From: Acidimicrobiales bacterium | GTDB taxonomy: Bacteria > Actinomycetota > Acidimicrobiia > Acidimicrobiales > SZUA-35 | Direction: 5' to 3' | DNA length: 41,098 bases | NCBI GenBank assembly: GCA_024638815.1 | Contig: JAHEJM010000008.1 | Span: 35,161-76,258, forward strand | Shown here: piece after piece, positions 1-8,253 of the stretch | Layout: each line of letters starts with the position of its first letter | How positions within the stretch are numbered: the first letter of the stretch is position 1 | Program-made: the position numbers and the translations under genes | The notes under the pieces: generated by a model | The model's database searches: none | Told to the model about the DNA's origin: nothing | The model's input: only the letters and a program-made list of their open reading frames with translations

Positions 1-2
1 AC

Positions 3-446
3 AACCTGTCGACCGGGCTTGGCCTGAATCTGAAGGTCGATGTGGGTGAGCCCATGACGGTCGGCACCTGGATTCACACCTACCCCGGTGCTGATTGGCA
101 CGAGCGGGAGGCCCACGAGATGTTCGGCATCACCTTCACCGGCAATCCCGACATGCGAAATCTCTATCTGCCCACCGACTTCGAGGGTTATCCGCTGCGC
201 AAGGACTTCCCCCTTATGGCTCGCCTGGTCAAACCCTGGCCCGGCATCGTCGACGTCGAGCCAATGCCGCCGCTCCCGGACGACTCCGAGGAGTCGCCGG
301 TCGCTAACACAGTTTCGGCCGGCGCCGAAACTGCAGGCCAAGGAGTTTCGGCCGGTGCCGAAACTCCCCGCAGCGGAGCGGCCGGCGCCGAAACTGCAGG
401 CCGGGTTCAGGGTGCGTCCACCAGCAATCCAGAGGCAGACTCGTGA
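3..446 (+). CDS. nuoC: NADH-quinone oxidoreductase subunit C, C-terminal part (5' end outside window)
   Basis: This is the 30-kDa subunit of complex I, part of the peripheral arm that carries electrons towards quinone. The reading frame is open from the first bases, so the N-terminus lies before the window. The family signature is clear: [16 protein letters not shown] followed by a PLRKDFPL motif. After the conserved domain (about residue 95 of the visible part) comes a low-complexity tail with three copies of a SAGAET/AAGAET peptide. These are encoded by palindromic DNA elements (310-402) and are not typical of NuoC. The stop codon overlaps the nuoD start by 4 bp (GTGA), so the two genes are probably translationally coupled. 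The identity is secure; the tail looks like an insertion. Confidence 0.95.
   Translation, partial: NLSTGLGLNLKVDVGEPMTVGTWIHTYPGADWHEREAHEMFGITFTGNPDMRNLYLPTDFEGYPLRKDFPLMARLVKPWPGIVDVEPMPPLPDDSEESPVANTVSAGAETAGQGVSAGAETPRSGAAGAETAGRVQGASTSNPEADS
310..402. repeat. Palindromic elements within the nuoC 3' end
   Basis: Two perfect hairpins and one half-copy lie in frame in nuoC. The first has stem CAGTTTCGGC / GCCGAAACTG (310-319, 324-333) with loop CGGC. The second has stem GGAGTTTCGGC / GCCGAAACTCC (342-352, 357-367) with loop CGGT. The third (about 379-395) keeps only the right half. The core GAGTTTCGGC also occurs in the nuoD-nuoH gap. Confidence 0.85.
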
Positions 447-1615
447 CCGATCTCGTCGACCGCAGGCAGATGGCCTACATCGCCGCCCAGGCGGCCGATG
501 CCCGCGTCAACGTGGAGCTCGAGACCGAGGGTATGACCCTCAACATCGGTCCTCAGCACCCGGCCACCCACGGCACCCTGCGTATCGTGATCCAGCTCGA
601 CGGCGAAGAGGTGGTGGCGGCCGACCCGGTCATGGGCTACATGCACCGGGGCTACGAGAAGCTGGCCGAGGTTCGTACCTACCCCCAGGTCACCACGCTG
701 GTCAACCGCATCGATTGGCTGGGCAGCTTCGCCAACGAAGTGCCGTTTATTCTGGCCGCCGAGCAGCTGATGGATATCGAGGCCCCGCCCCGGGCCCAGT
801 GGATTCGAACCATTCTGTTCGAGCTCGGTCGTATCGCCAACGTCACCCTGTTCCTGGGGGACATGGGCGTGCAGCTCGGCGCCATCAGCCCGGTTTTCTA
901 CGCGTTCCGGGATCGAGAGTTCATTCTCAACCAGATCGAGGCCGCCACCGGCGGTCGCTTCCACCCCAACTTCGATCGCATCGGTGGGGTGAAGGACGAC
1001 CTGCCTGCCGGCTGGATCGCCGACACCAAGGTGGCGCTCAAGGCCATCCAACGCTTCTGCGACGAGATGGAGGATCTCATCGTCGGCAATGAGATCTTCG
1101 CGGCCCGGACCCGGGGCATCGGGGTCATCCCCGCCGACATCGGTCTGTCCTACGGATTGTCCGGAGCCAACATCAGGGCCTCCGGCGTCGACTGGGACCT
1201 GCGCCGGGACGCCCCGTGCGGTCTGGTCTACGACCAGGTCGACTGGAAGGTGTGGACCCACCCCGATGGCGACTCCTTCGCCCGGTACTGGGTGCGGCTC
1301 CAGGAGGTGCGTGAAGCCTGTGGCATCGTCGAGCAGCTGCTCGACGGTCTGCCCGCCGGCCCGATCATGGCCAAGGTGCCGCGCATCATCAAGGTGCCCG
1401 AAGGTGAGGCCTACGTCGAGACGGAGAACCCGCTAGGGATCATGGGCTATTACGTCATCAGTCAGGGTGGGCTGGAGCCGTTCCGGGTCAAGATCCGGTC
1501 GGCCAGCTTCTCAAACATCTCAATTGCGCCGTGGTTGCTGAAGGGCACCTTTGTGCCCGACGTGATCACCATCCTGGCCTCGCTCTACTTCATCCTGGGA
1601 GACGTCGATAGGTGA
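443..1615 (+). CDS. nuoD: NADH-quinone oxidoreductase subunit D
   Basis: This is the 49-kDa subunit of complex I, a homologue of the [NiFe]-hydrogenase large subunit. With NuoB it forms the quinone-reduction site. The protein has 390 residues, a normal length. Family marks are [14 protein letters not shown] near residue 34, the GYMHRGYEK segment, and the C-terminal [12 protein letters not shown]. The GTG start overlaps the nuoC stop by 4 bp, which fixes the start. NuoB and NuoC partners are needed, and nuoC is adjacent. The next gene is nuoH, not nuoE, so the NADH-oxidising module is missing from its normal place. A MidA-family methyltransferase gene, whose mitochondrial relative modifies the NuoD homologue, lies about 9 kb downstream. 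Confidence 0.97.
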   Translation: MTDLVDRRQMAYIAAQAADARVNVELETEGMTLNIGPQHPATHGTLRIVIQLDGEEVVAADPVMGYMHRGYEKLAEVRTYPQVTTLVNRIDWLGSFANEVPFILAAEQLMDIEAPPRAQWIRTILFELGRIANVTLFLGDMGVQLGAISPVFYAFRDREFILNQIEAATGGRFHPNFDRIGGVKDDLPAGWIADTKVALKAIQRFCDEMEDLIVGNEIFAARTRGIGVIPADIGLSYGLSGANIRASGVDWDLRRDAPCGLVYDQVDWKVWTHPDGDSFARYWVRLQEVREACGIVEQLLDGLPAGPIMAKVPRIIKVPEGEAYVETENPLGIMGYYVISQGGLEPFRVKIRSASFSNISIAPWLLKGTFVPDVITILASLYFILGDVDR

Positions 1616-1645
1616 TGCCGTTCGTCGCTCCGCTCCTCACCAAGC

Positions 1646-1726
1646 AAGTATTGCCTCCGGCAATACTTGGGCCGCCACCCATTCTTTCGCTTGCTCCTCT
1701 ACCGAGTTTCGGCGTCGCCGAAACTC
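1646..1726. repeat. Two palindromes in the nuoD-nuoH gap
   Basis: The 142-bp gap between nuoD and nuoH holds two perfect hairpins. The first has stem AAGTATTGCC / GGCAATACTT (1646-1655, 1659-1668) with loop TCC. The second has stem GAGTTTCGGC / GCCGAAACTC (1704-1713, 1717-1726) with loop GTC. No T-run follows either one, so they do not look like ordinary intrinsic terminators. They share their core with the elements inside nuoC. Confidence 0.85.
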
Positions 1727-1757
1727 GCCGCAGTTTGCGTATGCCGGGGGGTGACCG

Positions 1758-2873
1758 TTGTTAGCAACCGTCGCTGCGGAGTTCGCCTACTGGCAGACGT
1801 CGATCTTCAAGTTGTTGATGGCGTTCGTGGCCGTGTTGATCCCGGCCGGCGGCACCGTCTACCTGTACCTGTTCAAGATGGTGTCGTTCCTCCAGAGCCG
1901 GCTCGGTCCCATGGAAGCCGGGCCCTATGGTTCGCTCCAGTTGGTGGCCGAAGTCGGCAAGTGGGCCCAAAAGGAGGACGTCGTCCCGTCCCGGGCCGAC
2001 GCCTTCGTTTTCAAGGCCGCACCCTACGTGGTACTGATCTCCACCTTCCTGCTGGTCATCGTGGTGCCGTTCGGCCCCGACGCCGTGTTCGCCGACTTCG
2101 ACACCGGCATCTTCCTGGCCCTGGCCGTGAGTTCGATTTCGGTGATCGGCATCCTCATGGCCGGCTGGGCCAGCGCCTCCAAGTACTCGTTGCTCGGTGG
2201 CCTGCGGGCCGCCGGTCAGCTCATCGCCTACGAACTGCCCATGGTGCTGGCCGTGGTCGGCGTGGTCATCCAGGCCGGCACCCTCAACATGCAGGGCATC
2301 GTCGAGGCCCAGACGACGGGGGAGATCTTCGGTTGGGGGGCACTGGGCCATCCATTCATCCTCACCCAGTTCGTCGGCTTCTTCATCTTCCTCATCGCCG
2401 TGCAGGCCGAGCTGGCCCAGACCCCGTTCGACATGCCCGTCGCCGAATCGGAGCTGGTCACCGGGTACATGACCGAGTACTCGGGCTTCCGGTTCCTGCT
2501 CTTCTTCATTGGCGAGTTCGCCACCGCCAACATCTTCGCCTTCCTGGCCTCCGTGCTCTTCCTCGGTGGCTGGAGCGTGCCCCCGTTCATCATGGATGCC
2601 GTACCCGGCCTGGCTCCCCAGGTCGACGGGCTGGCCGCCGCCCTCGGCGGCACGACCGGGGTTGCCGAGGCCTCGTTCTCGCCCTGGTTCAACCTGATCG
2701 GGCCGGTGGTGATGGCGGTCAAGATGTTGGCCCTTACCTTCATCGTCTACTGGGTGCGATTCACCTATCCCCGCTTCCGTGAGGATCAGCTCCAGAGCTT
2801 TGCCTGGAAGGTGTTGATCCCCATCTCGCTGGTGAACATCGCCGTCACCGGCGTCTTGAAGGTGGTTTTCTGA
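1758..2873 (+). CDS. nuoH: NADH-quinone oxidoreductase subunit H
   Basis: This is the membrane subunit that joins the peripheral and membrane arms of complex I and forms part of the quinone chamber. It has 371 residues with about eight hydrophobic helices. The family motifs YELPMVLAVVGVV and AELAQTPFDMPVAESELVTGY are present. The latter is the acidic loop that lines the entry to the proton and quinone path. The start is a TTG preceded by a GGGGGGTGA stretch; no in-frame ATG or GTG lies near the expected N-terminus. The gene follows a 142-bp palindrome-bearing gap after nuoD and sits 2 bp before nuoI. Confidence 0.96.
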   Translation: MLATVAAEFAYWQTSIFKLLMAFVAVLIPAGGTVYLYLFKMVSFLQSRLGPMEAGPYGSLQLVAEVGKWAQKEDVVPSRADAFVFKAAPYVVLISTFLLVIVVPFGPDAVFADFDTGIFLALAVSSISVIGILMAGWASASKYSLLGGLRAAGQLIAYELPMVLAVVGVVIQAGTLNMQGIVEAQTTGEIFGWGALGHPFILTQFVGFFIFLIAVQAELAQTPFDMPVAESELVTGYMTEYSGFRFLLFFIGEFATANIFAFLASVLFLGGWSVPPFIMDAVPGLAPQVDGLAAALGGTTGVAEASFSPWFNLIGPVVMAVKMLALTFIVYWVRFTYPRFREDQLQSFAWKVLIPISLVNIAVTGVLKVVF

Positions 2874-2875
2874 AC

Positions 2876-3376
2876 ATGCCAAAGGTTCCCGGACTCATCA
2901 AAGGGCTCACGGTCACCTTCGGTGAGCTGACCAAGACCGTGACCCGGGGGGCGCAGACCGTTCAGTACCCCCATGAGAAGGAGGCTCCGCCCATCCGAGC
3001 CCGGGGTGTGATCGCCCTCCACGAGGAGAACTGCACCGCCTGCATGCTGTGCAGCCGGGAGTGCCCCGACTGGTGCATCTACATCGAAGGTCATAAGACG
3101 CTGGCCCCGCCTCGCCGGGCCGGTGGCAAGCCTCGCTCGGTCAACAAGCTCGACCGGTTCGACATCGACTACGCCCTGTGCATGTACTGCGGGATCTGTG
3201 TCGAGGTCTGCCCGTTCGAGGCCCTCTTCTGGAGTCCCGAGTATGAGTACTCGGAGCCGAAGATCGCCGATCTCCTCCATGACAAGACCCGCCTCGGGCA
3301 GTGGATGGAAACGGTTCCCGAGTTCGAACCGTACGAGCCCGGCGCCGAGGTCAAGGCGAAGAAGGTGCCGAAGTGA
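2876..3376 (+). CDS. nuoI: NADH-quinone oxidoreductase subunit I (2x[4Fe-4S] ferredoxin)
   Basis: This peripheral-arm subunit carries two [4Fe-4S] clusters (N6a and N6b) that pass electrons to the NuoB cluster. It has 166 residues. The first cluster motif uses C53, C56, C59 and C63, and the second C102, C105, C108 and C112; each follows the CxxCxxCxxxCP pattern, so all eight ligands are intact. The ATG start lies 2 bp after the nuoH stop, and the stop overlaps the nuoJ start by 4 bp. With NuoE, F and G not encoded here, NuoI would be the most distal iron-sulfur subunit encoded in the window. Confidence 0.97.
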   Translation: MPKVPGLIKGLTVTFGELTKTVTRGAQTVQYPHEKEAPPIRARGVIALHEENCTACMLCSRECPDWCIYIEGHKTLAPPRRAGGKPRSVNKLDRFDIDYALCMYCGICVEVCPFEALFWSPEYEYSEPKIADLLHDKTRLGQWMETVPEFEPYEPGAEVKAKKVPK

Positions 3377-3921
3377 TCCATCTTCTCGCCCAGGAGGCCT
3401 CCCCCGGTGCGATGTCCGATACCGGGATCTGGATCAGCAACATCTTCTTCTACGTCATCGCCGCCGTGGCTGTGGTGGCCGCCCTCAAGCTGGTGACCAC
3501 GGCCAACGTGGTCCACGCCGCCCTATACCTGCTGGTCGTACTGTCGGCCGTGGCCGCCACCTACGTCATCCTCGGCGCCGAGTTCGCCGCCGCCACCCAG
3601 GTCCTGGTTTACCTCGGCGCCATCATGGTGCTGCTGTTGTTCGGGGTCATGCTGACCAGGGCCAGGATCGGGGCCGACAGTGATCTCGATCACGAGCAGC
3701 GGTGGATCGGGGGACTGGTGGCCGCCGGTCTTGGTGCAGTCATGGTCTATTCGCTATGGGAGGGTTTCGGCAGCGACAAACTACCGGCCGACATGCAACC
3801 TCAACGCACCCAAATGGTGTCGGACGAGATCTTCAGCACCTACATTGTTCCCTTCGAGGCGCTGTCGGTGCTGCTGCTGGCCGCACTGATCGGTGCTGTT
3901 GTCGTGGCGAGAAGAGACTAG
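3373..3921 (+). CDS. nuoJ: NADH-quinone oxidoreductase subunit J
   Basis: This is a membrane-arm subunit of complex I (ND6 type), 182 residues with five predicted helices. The stretch AEFAAATQVLVYLGAIMVLL is the usual third helix, containing the pi-bulge region that links the quinone site to the proton channels. I place the start at the GTG that overlaps the nuoI stop (GTGA). A longer in-frame reading would begin inside nuoI and add a charged tail with no family counterpart. The 30-bp gap to nuoK contains a purine-rich ribosome binding stretch. Confidence 0.95.
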   Translation: MIHLLAQEASPGAMSDTGIWISNIFFYVIAAVAVVAALKLVTTANVVHAALYLLVVLSAVAATYVILGAEFAAATQVLVYLGAIMVLLLFGVMLTRARIGADSDLDHEQRWIGGLVAAGLGAVMVYSLWEGFGSDKLPADMQPQRTQMVSDEIFSTYIVPFEALSVLLLAALIGAVVVARRD

Positions 3922-3951
3922 GCGTAGGAGTAGGGAGAAGAGGACGAGGGC

Positions 3952-4251
3952 GTGTTCATCAACCAATTTCTGATCTTTGCCGCAGTTCTGTTCTGCATCG
4001 GCGTGTACGGCGTGCTGACCCGGAAGAACGGTGTGCTGGTGCTCATGTCGATCGAGTTGATTCTCAACGCGGTCAATATCAACCTGGTCGCTTTCGGCGC
4101 CCTCCATCAGCATGTCGCCGGTCAGGTCTTTGCACTGTTCGTCATCGCCGTGGCCGCAGCCGAGGTCGGCGTCGGGCTGGCCATCGTCCTGCTCATCTAT
4201 CGCAACCGCCGCAGTATCAACGTGGCCGAAGCCAACTTACTGAAAGGCTGA
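3952..4251 (+). CDS. nuoK: NADH-quinone oxidoreductase subunit K
   Basis: This small membrane-arm subunit (ND4L type) has 99 residues and three helices, the standard size. It keeps the two conserved membrane glutamates of the proton path: one in the SIELILNAVNINLVAF helix and one in the AAAEVGVGLAIVLLIYR helix. The GTG start is preceded by the purine-rich run GGAGTAGGGAGAAGAGGACG, which contains several possible Shine-Dalgarno matches. It lies 9 bp before nuoL. Confidence 0.96.
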   Translation: MFINQFLIFAAVLFCIGVYGVLTRKNGVLVLMSIELILNAVNINLVAFGALHQHVAGQVFALFVIAVAAAEVGVGLAIVLLIYRNRRSINVAEANLLKG

Positions 4252-4260
4252 TTTCGGACC

Positions 4261-6663
4261 GTGTTCGCTGTGTCCCAACTCCCCACCCTGCTCGCCGGTG
4301 CCGGCGTATTCGCCGCCGAGGAGACGGCCGAGGCGGTCGTGGCCCAGTCCTGGCTGTACGACAACGCCTGGCTTGTTTTCACCCTGCCGTCGGCCTCGTT
4401 CCTGCTCATCCTGCTCTTCGGCAAACGGCTGCCGTTCAAGGGGGCGGAGATCGGTATCGCCGCCGTCAGCACCTCCTTCATCCTGGCGCTGTTGACCGCC
4501 TTCACCTGGATCGGCGACGTCCAGGATCAGATCGCCCATGGGGGAGAGGGCGAGGAACATTCGCTGGTGGTGACCGACGCCGGGCTCGGCGGCACCGCCG
4601 GTGAGGCTGCGGAGTCGGTGGCGGTGGCCCTGACCGCCGAGGCGGAGGAGGGTGGCCATGGCGGTGACGTGCGTGGTGCCCCGGTGATCAACGAGGTCGA
4701 GTGGTTCGGCATCGGCACCGACGCCAACCGGGCCGTGCTCGGCACGGACGCCAACCAGCCCAACCAGGCCCCGGCCGACGACGGACACGGCGGTTCGTCG
4801 TTCAGCATCCCCATCGGCACCCAGGTCGACGGCCAGTCGGTCATGTTGCTGATCGTGGTCACCACCGTCTCGCTGCTGGTCCACATCTACTCGACCGACT
4901 ACGTTCACGGCGATCGCCGTTTCACCCACTACTTCGCCTTCCTGTCGTTGTTCACCGCCTCCATGCTGTTCATGGTGCTTGCTTCCAGCACCCTCCAGCT
5001 CATCGTGGGGTGGGAGCTGGTCGGTGTCTGCTCCTTCGTCCTCATCGGCCACTGGTGGGAGGAGAAACCCAACTCCGACGCCGCCCTCAAGGCCTTCCTC
5101 ACCAACCGGGTGGGCGACATCGGCCTGCTGGTGGGCATCACCGTCCTCTATTTCGCCGCCGATCGGTCATTCTCCATCAACACCATCAACGAGATGGCGA
5201 CCAGCGGAGCCATCGAACGCAGCACACTGACCATCGCCGCGGTTTGCCTCATGGCCGCCGTGATGTCGAAGTCGGGCCAGTTCATTCTCCATACCTGGTT
5301 GCCCGACGCCATGGCCGGGCCCACCCCGGTGTCGGCCCTGATCCACGCCGCCACCATGGTGGTTGCCGGGGTCTACATGATCGGCCGGCTCTACCCCGTG
5401 TTCTATGAGGGCTTCGGCATCGCCGGAGGCAACATCAACCTGATGGCCTTCATTGGCGGTCTCACCACCGTCGGCGGTGGCGCCCTGGCCTTCGTCCAGC
5501 GCGATATCAAGAAGGTGCTGGCCTATTCCACCGTGTCCCAGCTCGGTTACATGGTGCTGGCCCTTGGCGTGGGAGCGTACACGGCCGGCATGTTCCACCT
5601 GTTCACCCACGCCTTCTTCAAGGCCTGCCTGTTCCTGGGGGCGGGCTCGGTCAGCCACGCCTGCCACCACAGCTTCGACATGAAGGCCGACATGGGCGGG
5701 TTGCGCAAGTACATGCCCATCACCTTCACCACGTTCATCATCGGTTCGCTCGCTCTGGCCGGCATCCCCCCGCTGGCCGGGTTCTGGTCGAAGGACGAGA
5801 TCCTGGCCGGAGCCGGCGTGTGGCCCGGAACCGGGGGCAACGGCACCTTCACCATCCCCTTCATCTTCGGGCTCATCACCGCGGCCATGACCGCCGCCTA
5901 TATGACCCGGGCCATCTGGCTCACCTTCTTCGGCGACTACCGGGGCCACGCCCATCCCCACGAGTCGGGGCCGCGCATCACCATCCCGCTCATCGTCCTG
6001 GCCGGTCTGGCCGTGGTCGTCGGCTTCCTCAACATGCCGAGCCCGTTCGTCAGCGCCATCGGGCTTCCCAGCAGCTGGGCCCACAAATTCGAGGACTGGG
6101 TCGAGCCGGAAGGCGTGGCCTCGTTCGTGGGCGGAGAAAACGGCTTCACTCACGCCTCGCCCAGCCTGTCGCTGGCCATCGTCGCCACCCTGCTGGCCGC
6201 CGGCGCCGGCGCCTCGGTGTGGCTGTACTACAAGCGCCTCTACGCCCGCGATCCCAAGGCCACCGAGTACACGGCCGAAACCGGTTCGATCATGACCCAG
6301 GTCGGGGCTCTCGCCGTCGGCCACAAGGTACTGGAGGAGAAGTACTACCTCGATCACCTGTACACCGACGTGATCGTCGGCGGGACCAAGGGCCCGGTGG
6401 CCCGGGCCGCCTACTGGACCAACCAGAACATCCTCGACCGCATGGTCGACCTCGTCGGTACCTCGTCGGTGGCCGTCGGCCGATTCGTTTACAAGTTCAT
6501 CGACCAGGGTGCCGTCGACGGTGCGGTCAACGCCTCCGGTTCGCTGGCCGAGGCATTCGGTCAGATCCTCCGTGGCGTGCAGACCGGACAGATTCGCCAG
6601 TACGCCACCCTTTTGTTCGGTGCGGCCACCGTGTTGGTCGCCGTGTTCATTATCGCCGTGTGA
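4261..6663 (+). CDS. nuoL: NADH-quinone oxidoreductase subunit L, with enlarged extracytoplasmic loop
   Basis: This is the distal antiporter-like proton pump of complex I. It has 800 residues, long against about 613 in E. coli. Key sites are present: the glutamate in GWELVGVCSFVLIGHWW and the lysine in MSKSGQFILHTWLPDAMAGP, with the HAATMVVAGVY helix. The extra length comes partly from a longer N-terminus. It also comes from a hydrophilic, Glu/Gly/Ala/His-rich stretch at residues about 91-180, where E. coli NuoL has only a short loop between its first helices. The long lateral helix region near the C-terminus is retained. The GTG start lies 9 bp after nuoK. Confidence 0.95.
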   Translation: MFAVSQLPTLLAGAGVFAAEETAEAVVAQSWLYDNAWLVFTLPSASFLLILLFGKRLPFKGAEIGIAAVSTSFILALLTAFTWIGDVQDQIAHGGEGEEHSLVVTDAGLGGTAGEAAESVAVALTAEAEEGGHGGDVRGAPVINEVEWFGIGTDANRAVLGTDANQPNQAPADDGHGGSSFSIPIGTQVDGQSVMLLIVVTTVSLLVHIYSTDYVHGDRRFTHYFAFLSLFTASMLFMVLASSTLQLIVGWELVGVCSFVLIGHWWEEKPNSDAALKAFLTNRVGDIGLLVGITVLYFAADRSFSINTINEMATSGAIERSTLTIAAVCLMAAVMSKSGQFILHTWLPDAMAGPTPVSALIHAATMVVAGVYMIGRLYPVFYEGFGIAGGNINLMAFIGGLTTVGGGALAFVQRDIKKVLAYSTVSQLGYMVLALGVGAYTAGMFHLFTHAFFKACLFLGAGSVSHACHHSFDMKADMGGLRKYMPITFTTFIIGSLALAGIPPLAGFWSKDEILAGAGVWPGTGGNGTFTIPFIFGLITAAMTAAYMTRAIWLTFFGDYRGHAHPHESGPRITIPLIVLAGLAVVVGFLNMPSPFVSAIGLPSSWAHKFEDWVEPEGVASFVGGENGFTHASPSLSLAIVATLLAAGAGASVWLYYKRLYARDPKATEYTAETGSIMTQVGALAVGHKVLEEKYYLDHLYTDVIVGGTKGPVARAAYWTNQNILDRMVDLVGTSSVAVGRFVYKFIDQGAVDGAVNASGSLAEAFGQILRGVQTGQIRQYATLLFGAATVLVAVFIIAV

Positions 6664-6705
6664 CGCCCGGCGTACCGTTTGCTGCATAGCTAAGGACCAC
6701 AGTTC

Positions 6706-8247
6706 ATGGAAAGCTTTCTAGATACCTGGGGAATAACCGCCATGGTGTTCGCTCCGCTCGTCGGGGTCCTGGCCATGATGTTCGTCCCGGAGAAGGAAGA
6801 GGAACTCCACAAGACCATCGCCCTGGTGGCCACCGTGGTCTCGGCCATCGTCGGCATCCTGCTGCTGGCCAACTTCGACTACGGCAACAGCGGGGTCCTG
6901 CAGTTTGTGGTCGACCGGAGCTGGATCGACGTCATCAGCGCCCGTTACTCGTTGGGCGTGGACGGCATCTCACTGCCGCTGGTTGCCCTGACGCTGCTGG
7001 TGGTTCCGTTGGTCATCGTCTACTCCTGGCACCACATCCCGGAGCCCGGCAACGCCAAGGCCTTCCTCATGTTGACCCTGGTTCTCCACACCGGCATGCT
7101 CGGGACGTTCGTGGCCCAGGACCTGGTGCTGTTCTTCGTGTTCTTCGAAGTGGTCCTGTTGCCCATGTACTTCATGATCGGGGTCTGGGGCGGTGAGCAG
7201 CGGCTCTACGCCGCCATCAAGTTCTTCCTCTACACCCTTTTCGGGTCGGCCTTCATGTTGGTCAGCTTCCTGGCCCTGTACTGGCTCACCGGGTCCCAGA
7301 CCTTCGACATGGTCGAGCTGGCCCAGCGGGTTCAGAGCGAGGGGCTGACCACCACCGAGCAGGTGCTGCTGTTCGGCGGCATGTTCCTCGGCTTCGGCAT
7401 CAAGGTGCCGATGTTCCCGTTCCACACCTGGCTGCCCGACGCCCACACCCAGGCCCCGACCCAGGGTTCGGTCATCCTGGCCGCCGTGATGTTGAAGCTC
7501 GGGACCTACGGCTTCGTTCGCATCGCCCTGCCCATCCTGCCTCAGGGAGCCCAGCAGTGGGCCCCCTGGATCGGCCTGCTGGCCGTCATCGGCATCATCT
7601 ACGGCGCTCTCGGCTGCCTGGCCCAGACCGACATGAAGCGGCTGATCGCCTTCAGCTCGGTGGCCCATATGGGCTATGTGATGCTCGGCATCGCCACCCT
7701 CACCGACTTCGGCATCAACGCCGCCATCTTCGGCATGGTGGCCCACGGCCTGATCACCGGCATGTTGTTCTTCGTGGCCGGTTCGGTCAAGGAGCGCTAT
7801 CACACTCTGGAGATCAAGCGTCTCGGGGGTCTGCTGATCCAGGCCCCCCGTATGGGCTGGATCCTGGGTATCACCACGATGGCGTCGCTCGGTCTGCCCG
7901 GCCTGGCCGGGTTCTGGGGCGAGTTCCCGGTCATCCTGGCCTCATGGCAGCCGTCGGCCGGGCTCAACACCACACTGTTCCGGGTCTACATGGTGGTGGC
8001 GGCGGTCGGCACCGTGCTGGCTGCCGGCTACCTGCTGTGGCTGTTACAGCGCACGGCGTTCGGAAATCCGACCGAGGAGTTCGCCGACGATCCCCATATC
8101 CACGACACGGTCTTCACCGAGTGGGTGGCGTGGGTCCCGATGCTCATCCTCATCGTGGTTCTCGGGTTCGTGCCCAGCCTCATCTTCGACGTCACCAACG
8201 AGCCGGTCTCGCTGGTGGGCGACGTGTTCGAAGCGCTAGGAAACTGA
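6706..8247 (+). CDS. nuoM: NADH-quinone oxidoreductase subunit M
   Basis: This antiporter-like proton-pumping subunit has 513 residues and about 14 helices. The conserved glutamate lies in FFVFFEVVLLPMYFMIGVWG, and the channel lysine in GFGIKVPMFPFHTWLPDAH. Another lysine-bearing helix reads AAVMLKLGTYGF. The ATG start follows a 42-bp gap after nuoL with only a weak ribosome binding site (AAGGA). Its stop is 6 bp from nuoN. Nothing unusual is seen in length or motifs. Confidence 0.96.
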   Translation: MESFLDTWGITAMVFAPLVGVLAMMFVPEKEEELHKTIALVATVVSAIVGILLLANFDYGNSGVLQFVVDRSWIDVISARYSLGVDGISLPLVALTLLVVPLVIVYSWHHIPEPGNAKAFLMLTLVLHTGMLGTFVAQDLVLFFVFFEVVLLPMYFMIGVWGGEQRLYAAIKFFLYTLFGSAFMLVSFLALYWLTGSQTFDMVELAQRVQSEGLTTTEQVLLFGGMFLGFGIKVPMFPFHTWLPDAHTQAPTQGSVILAAVMLKLGTYGFVRIALPILPQGAQQWAPWIGLLAVIGIIYGALGCLAQTDMKRLIAFSSVAHMGYVMLGIATLTDFGINAAIFGMVAHGLITGMLFFVAGSVKERYHTLEIKRLGGLLIQAPRMGWILGITTMASLGLPGLAGFWGEFPVILASWQPSAGLNTTLFRVYMVVAAVGTVLAAGYLLWLLQRTAFGNPTEEFADDPHIHDTVFTEWVAWVPMLILIVVLGFVPSLIFDVTNEPVSLVGDVFEALGN

Positions 8248-8253
8248 TTTGCG

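Noticed and set aside
1646..1726. Transcription terminator between nuoD and nuoH
   Set aside because: The hairpins have no T-run and lie within an operon whose later genes have no other visible promoter; a repeat element is the simpler reading.
5167..6687. Long open frame of about 500 codons on the - strand across nuoL
   Set aside because: It is antisense to a well-conserved gene, rich in Gly/His/Asp/Arg, and matches no family; such frames are common in high-GC DNA. The same applies to 12664-14460 opposite acsA and 1761-2882 opposite nuoH.
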